Of a DNA stretch of 27,246 bases, positions 23,835 through 27,246 are shown piece by piece. The stretch is from Myxococcales bacterium (GTDB lineage: Bacteria > Myxococcota_A > Polyangia > Haliangiales > J016). The notes below the pieces were generated by a model. It was not told the origin of the DNA, made no database searches, and saw only the letters and a list, made by a program, of their open reading frames with translations. Within the stretch, counting starts at the first letter, position 1. The number at the start of each line of letters is the position of its first letter. The stretch spans positions 1-27,246 of the forward strand of contig JABAAV010000010.1 in the NCBI GenBank assembly GCA_014238595.1, read 5' to 3'. The position numbers and the translations under genes were made by a program.

Positions 23835-24383
23835 ATGGCGAATGCAGTACCCTTTCATAAGAATCAAAATACAGTTGAATGTTGTTTTTCTGTATTAAAT
23901 TTGAAAAAGCAATTTGAAATCGATTTAGAAGAACTCGAATCGATCTATTTAACACGCTCAAAGCAAACACACCCTGATCAAAATCTCAATAAATCGCCAT
24001 CAGAACGTGTCGCGATATTACAAGAATTCATGAAGCTCAATGAAGCTTATAGTGTGCTCAAAGCACCTGAGCGTAGAGCTGAACATTTATTGGGTCAGTA
24101 TGGCGTTTTTATTCAAGACAATGAAACCATATCCCCTCATTTGTTGGTTGACATGCTTGATATGCGTGAACAATTACAAGAAGCTCAAGATAATGATGAC
24201 CATGAACGTGTTGTTGTTTTTAAAAATACAATGATTGAGAACAATCGACAAAATTTAAAAGAAATCGCTGATTTGTTTGTGTCTTTTGAAGAAAACGACG
24301 ATTTGAATTCGTTGAATATGATTAAAGATCTTTTAATAAAATTTCGATATGGTGTTCGTTATTTGGAAGAAATTGAAGAATAA
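23835..24383 (+). CDS. hscB: HscB, J-type co-chaperone of ISC
   Basis: 182 residues. The J domain covers about residues 15-85 with the essential His-Pro-Asp at 46-48 (QTHPDQN), followed by a C-terminal helical domain (about 95-182) that binds IscU. HscB brings IscU to HscA and stimulates its ATPase. The CWxC-like N-terminal zinc site seen in eukaryotic relatives is absent; only the pair Cys16-Cys17 is there. The gene ends two bases before hscA. Confidence 0.93.
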   Translation: MANAVPFHKNQNTVECCFSVLNLKKQFEIDLEELESIYLTRSKQTHPDQNLNKSPSERVAILQEFMKLNEAYSVLKAPERRAEHLLGQYGVFIQDNETISPHLLVDMLDMREQLQEAQDNDDHERVVVFKNTMIENNRQNLKEIADLFVSFEENDDLNSLNMIKDLLIKFRYGVRYLEEIEE

Positions 24384-24385
24384 AC

Positions 24386-26275
24386 ATGTCATTGTTTCAA
24401 ATAGCAGAGCCGGGACAATCCGTCGAAAAAGAACAGTGTCAACAACGTCGTGCTGTTGGTATTGATCTGGGTACGACAAATACATTGGTTGCATATGTTC
24501 GTGAAGAAAAGCCTGTTGTTGTTCCTTGCTTGGATGATTCTTTGTTAATACCATCGGTTGTTCACTATTCTGAACAAGGGGATGTGATCGTTGGAAAATC
24601 TGCACGAGCATTGATACAAGAATTCCCTAAAACAACAATTGCTTCTGCAAAACGCATGCTTGGTAGAAGCAAAGAAGATTTGAAAAACATTATGGAATTT
24701 CTTCCATATGATATGGAAGAAGACCGTGACAATAGTCAGAAGATGATCATGTTAAATCTTGATGGGAAAAAAATAAGTCCTATTGAGGTGTCTCGAGATA
24801 TTATCAAGGAAGTTCTTCATGGTGCTTCTGAAAAAACTGGAGGAGTCATTGATAGTGCAGTGATTACTGTTCCTGCATATTTTGACGATGGTCAGCGACA
24901 AGCAACTCGTGATGCAGGTCGGTTAGCAGGAATTGATGTTCTTAGATTATTGGCAGAACCAACAGCAGCAGCATTGGCCTATGGGTTAGAAAAAAATGTC
25001 ACGGGGTGTTATGTGGTATTTGATCTTGGCGGTGGAACATTTGATGTTTCAGTGTTGAACCTTGTTGATAATGTATTTAAAGTTTGTGCTATTGGAGGAG
25101 ATTCGTCATTAGGTGGTGATGATTTTGATCGTCTCATTGCGAAGAAGATGTTGGATGTTGCACAGATATCTCTGAACAACAATGCACAAATTGTTCAACA
25201 AGCTTTATACAATGCGCGGTTAACGAAAGAACAATTGTCCATACATGAATCTGCTGAATTCTTATTGCCACTGTCGGATGGAACTGTTTTTCGACACACC
25301 ATTACTCAACAAGATTTTGCGGAATTAATCAAACCACTTCTCGATCAAATAGGTGTTATATGTAAAAAGACATTAAAAGATGCCAATGTTGTCAATAGCG
25401 CAATTGATGGTGTCATTTTAGTTGGTGGTTCAACTCGATCAACGGTGGTATCAGATTACGTGAAACAATTTTTTGGAAGACCGGTATTGTCTGATCTTGA
25501 TCCTGATCAAGTGGTTGCATTAGGTGCAGCAGTGCAAGCAGACATGCTTGTTGGAGGAACGGCACCGGTGTTACTGTTGGATGTCATCCCGTTATCACTG
25601 GGAATTGAAACCATGGGTGGCGTGTTTGAACCTTTGATTTTAAGAAATTCAACGATTCCAACAGGTGCAACAAATACTTATACTACCTATGCAGACAATC
25701 AAACAGGATTTGATATTCATGTATTACAAGGTGAGCGTGAAACGGCAGAAGGCAATCGTTCACTGGCACGATTTTATCTCAAAGGTATCCCTCCAATGGT
25801 TGCTGGTATGGCACGGGTTGAGATCGTTTTTTTCGTAGATGCTGATGGTATTTTACATGTGACAGCAAAAGAAGAAACAACCGGAATTGAAACTTCAGTA
25901 GAAGTATCAACATCATACGGTCTTTCGGATGAAGATGTTGAACGAATACTACTTAATTCATTTGAACATGCTGAAGCTGATATGCTTTATCGAAAATTAC
26001 AAACAGCACGGATTGAAGCCAGCAGTATGATTGCTTCAATCCAAAAAGCTATTATAGAATCATCAAGTTTATTAGAAGGCAATGAACAAAAAGAACTAGA
26101 ACAATCGATTTTAATGATTCAAAAAGCAATGGAATTAGAAGATTTTAATGCTATACGAGTTGCTATGAAAGAATTAGAAAAAACAGCAGAACCTTTTGTA
26201 GAACGTTGCATGAATAAAGCGATTGTTGCGGCTGTGAAAGGTCGTTCTGTCTTGGAAATCGAAAAGGAATCTTAG
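24386..26275 (+). CDS. hscA: HscA, Hsp70-type chaperone of ISC
   Basis: 629 residues. The nucleotide-binding domain shows GIDLGTTNTLVA (25-36), VVFDLGGGTFDVSVL and ILVGGSTRSTVV; the substrate-binding domain includes VIPLSLGIETMGG and the NRSLARFYLKGIPP region, with a helical lid at the C-terminus. HscA drives transfer of clusters from IscU, binding the LPPVK loop with HscB help. It lacks the C-terminal acidic tail of general DnaK proteins, which fits HscA. The position between hscB and fdx is the usual one. Confidence 0.97.
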   Translation: MSLFQIAEPGQSVEKEQCQQRRAVGIDLGTTNTLVAYVREEKPVVVPCLDDSLLIPSVVHYSEQGDVIVGKSARALIQEFPKTTIASAKRMLGRSKEDLKNIMEFLPYDMEEDRDNSQKMIMLNLDGKKISPIEVSRDIIKEVLHGASEKTGGVIDSAVITVPAYFDDGQRQATRDAGRLAGIDVLRLLAEPTAAALAYGLEKNVTGCYVVFDLGGGTFDVSVLNLVDNVFKVCAIGGDSSLGGDDFDRLIAKKMLDVAQISLNNNAQIVQQALYNARLTKEQLSIHESAEFLLPLSDGTVFRHTITQQDFAELIKPLLDQIGVICKKTLKDANVVNSAIDGVILVGGSTRSTVVSDYVKQFFGRPVLSDLDPDQVVALGAAVQADMLVGGTAPVLLLDVIPLSLGIETMGGVFEPLILRNSTIPTGATNTYTTYADNQTGFDIHVLQGERETAEGNRSLARFYLKGIPPMVAGMARVEIVFFVDADGILHVTAKEETTGIETSVEVSTSYGLSDEDVERILLNSFEHAEADMLYRKLQTARIEASSMIASIQKAIIESSSLLEGNEQKELEQSILMIQKAMELEDFNAIRVAMKELEKTAEPFVERCMNKAIVAAVKGRSVLEIEKES

Positions 26276-26278
26276 ACG

Positions 26279-26623
26279 ATGCCAACACTTCGATTTTTGG
26301 GTGATGAATCATGGACTGTTGATGTAGAAGAAGGTGTCACTGTTTTAGAAGCAGCAGAGATTTGTGGTGCTCGAGTGGGAAGTTCTTGTGGAGGACAGTG
26401 TGCTTGTTCTACCTGTCATGTTTATGTTGCTAAAGGACTCGATACACTCAATGAAATAACAGAACAAGAAGATGAACGTCTTGATATGGCGTTTGATGTT
26501 AAACCTGAATCAAGGCTTGGTTGTCAGACTGTTGTTGGTCATCAAGATTTGGATATAACTATTTCAGAAGAAAGTACGAAAGCTTGGTATGATGAACATC
26601 CAGAGGAAAGGAACAAACAATGA
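26279..26623 (+). CDS. fdx: Fdx, adrenodoxin-type 2Fe-2S ferredoxin of ISC
   Basis: 114 residues. The 2Fe-2S ligands are Cys37, 43, 46 and 82 (C-X5-C-X2-C ... C). A further Cys41 lies between them at the site of the free cysteine of ISC ferredoxins, consistent with a role in cluster assembly. The protein supplies electrons to IscS/IscU during sulfur reduction. It begins 3 bp after hscA, and its last codons overlap the start of the 75-residue gene (ATGA at 26620-26623). Confidence 0.96.
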   Translation: MPTLRFLGDESWTVDVEEGVTVLEAAEICGARVGSSCGGQCACSTCHVYVAKGLDTLNEITEQEDERLDMAFDVKPESRLGCQTVVGHQDLDITISEESTKAWYDEHPEERNKQ

Positions 26624-26847
26624 TATCTGAAAATCCACGATATGCACGTGAGTTTTTAGAGCCTTTTTTAGGAAAAAAAGTGGTCATTGGAACATCAGAT
26701 TTTCATTATGTTAGTGGTCGTGCCGTTGCATTTGTTGATGGCACTAAATTAACTGTTTTGATCAATGAAAAAGAAATAATGATTCCTGTCGCTAATGTTG
26801 AAACTATTTCAGAAGTGCCAGAGATCCAAGCTGATTACATTAAGTAA
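26620..26847 (+). CDS. Small conserved-looking protein at the end of the ISC operon, family not recognised
   Basis: 75 residues, starting with an ATGA overlap with fdx, so it is co-translated with the ISC genes. It has no cysteine, no signal peptide and no membrane segment. It is not IscX, which occupies this position in many ISC operons: the IscX sequence pattern (DxxxIGxxLYD) is absent. The predicted core is a run of short strands (KKVVIGTSDFHYVSGRAV, KLTVLINEKEIMIPV) that could form a small SH3/Sm-like barrel; this is inference. Its place suggests a role in cluster assembly or its control. Confidence 0.7.
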   Translation: MISENPRYAREFLEPFLGKKVVIGTSDFHYVSGRAVAFVDGTKLTVLINEKEIMIPVANVETISEVPEIQADYIK

Positions 26848-26852
26848 ATTCT

Positions 26853-27246
26853 ATGTTTCGTTGTAAAATCCCCGTTTTATTCAATGACATTGATTATGCT
26901 GGAGTTGTCTATCACACTGTATATATAAATTATTTCCATGAAACTTTAGAGAGTTTTTTTCGAGAACATTGGGGGCTTCATGGATTGAAAAATCTTATGC
27001 TCAAACAACGCATTGGATTGCCGTTGATAAACATTCAATGTGATTTTTATAAACCACTTTTTTTAGGGCAAGAAATTTTGATAGAAATGTCTTTAATTGA
27101 TGTGGGTAAAAAATCGATATCTTTTCGTTATCGTGGCTTAGATCCTTTGAAAGAATCTATTGTTAAAGCGGAGTGTCGAGTCACGCAAGTTTCTGTTTGT
27201 CTGGATACGGGAAAATCATTGACTATTCCAGACATCGTAAAAACAT
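26853..27246 (+). CDS. Hotdog-fold acyl-CoA thioesterase (3' partial)
   Basis: The first 131 codons are open to the window end, so the gene is cut. Starting 5 bp after the preceding stop, it has the family signature FNDIDYAGVVYHTVYINYFHE, with the catalytic Asp in the DYAGVVYH loop, as in the 4-hydroxybenzoyl-CoA and YbgC-like thioesterases. A later DFYKPLFLGQEI segment also fits the hotdog fold. The substrate cannot be read from this; a DHNA-CoA or other acyl-CoA substrate is possible. It is probably read through from the ISC operon. Confidence 0.85.
   Translation, partial: MFRCKIPVLFNDIDYAGVVYHTVYINYFHETLESFFREHWGLHGLKNLMLKQRIGLPLINIQCDFYKPLFLGQEILIEMSLIDVGKKSISFRYRGLDPLKESIVKAECRVTQVSVCLDTGKSLTIPDIVKT

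Noticed and set aside
26620..26847. IscX at the end of the ISC operon
   Set aside because: The residues and pattern of IscX are not present; the position alone is not enough.
1..27246. CRISPR arrays, tRNA or rRNA genes, transposases, integrases
   Set aside because: I looked for regular direct repeats, tRNA-like cloverleaf ends and recombinase genes and found none; the only repeats are those listed.

Overview
The window is a gene-dense, AT-rich (I estimate under 40% GC) bacterial chromosomal segment. The best match is a member of the former Deltaproteobacteria (Myxococcota/Bradymonadota-like). The reasons are a deltaproteobacterial type II secretion (T2SS) operon ending in a GspN of that lineage, an FHA-domain sigma-54 activator directly behind it, and a lipoprotein with receptor-L-like repeats and a GGKADG motif after the lipobox. 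The lineage call is an inference from gene content; no rRNA or tRNA gene is present.

Region 1 (1-8794, + strand) is the 3' part of a T2SS operon: gspF (5'-truncated by the window edge), gspG, H, I, J, K, L, M and N. The genes are tightly packed and often overlap. A FHA/sigma-54 AAA+ regulator closes the cluster and probably acts on this operon or on its substrates. gspC, D and E, if present, lie upstream of the window.

Region 2 (8800-11817) holds a converging MoaD-MoaE fusion gene for molybdopterin synthase, then a lipoprotein gene made of two near-identical 590-bp units. This gene sits between two gene-poor stretches that share two repeat sequences (A and B), with palindromes on the upstream side and a perfect terminator hairpin on the downstream side. 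It is the most accessory-looking part of the window.

Region 3 (11818-19324) is a set of mostly housekeeping genes. On + there are a SprT-like metalloprotease, a cytochrome c lipoprotein and a lipoprotein of unknown function. On - there are queG, kamA, nth, a glcD-type FAD oxidase, an A-type Fe-S carrier and nuoB. A decayed copy of the 3' end of the FAD oxidase gene lies just beyond its stop codon.

Region 4 (19450-27246, + strand) starts with a diverged RNase Y-like HD protein that has lost the KH GxxG loop. A complete ISC iron-sulfur assembly operon follows: a Cys-rich MerR-type regulator, iscS, iscU, iscA, hscB, hscA, fdx, an unrecognised 75-residue protein, and a hotdog thioesterase cut by the window end. 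The operon has no Rrf2-type IscR and no IscX. The MerR protein and the 75-residue protein take those positions, and I consider them the most interesting leads here. Many products in the window carry or build Fe-S clusters (QueG, KamA, Nth, NuoB, two A-type carriers, ISC).
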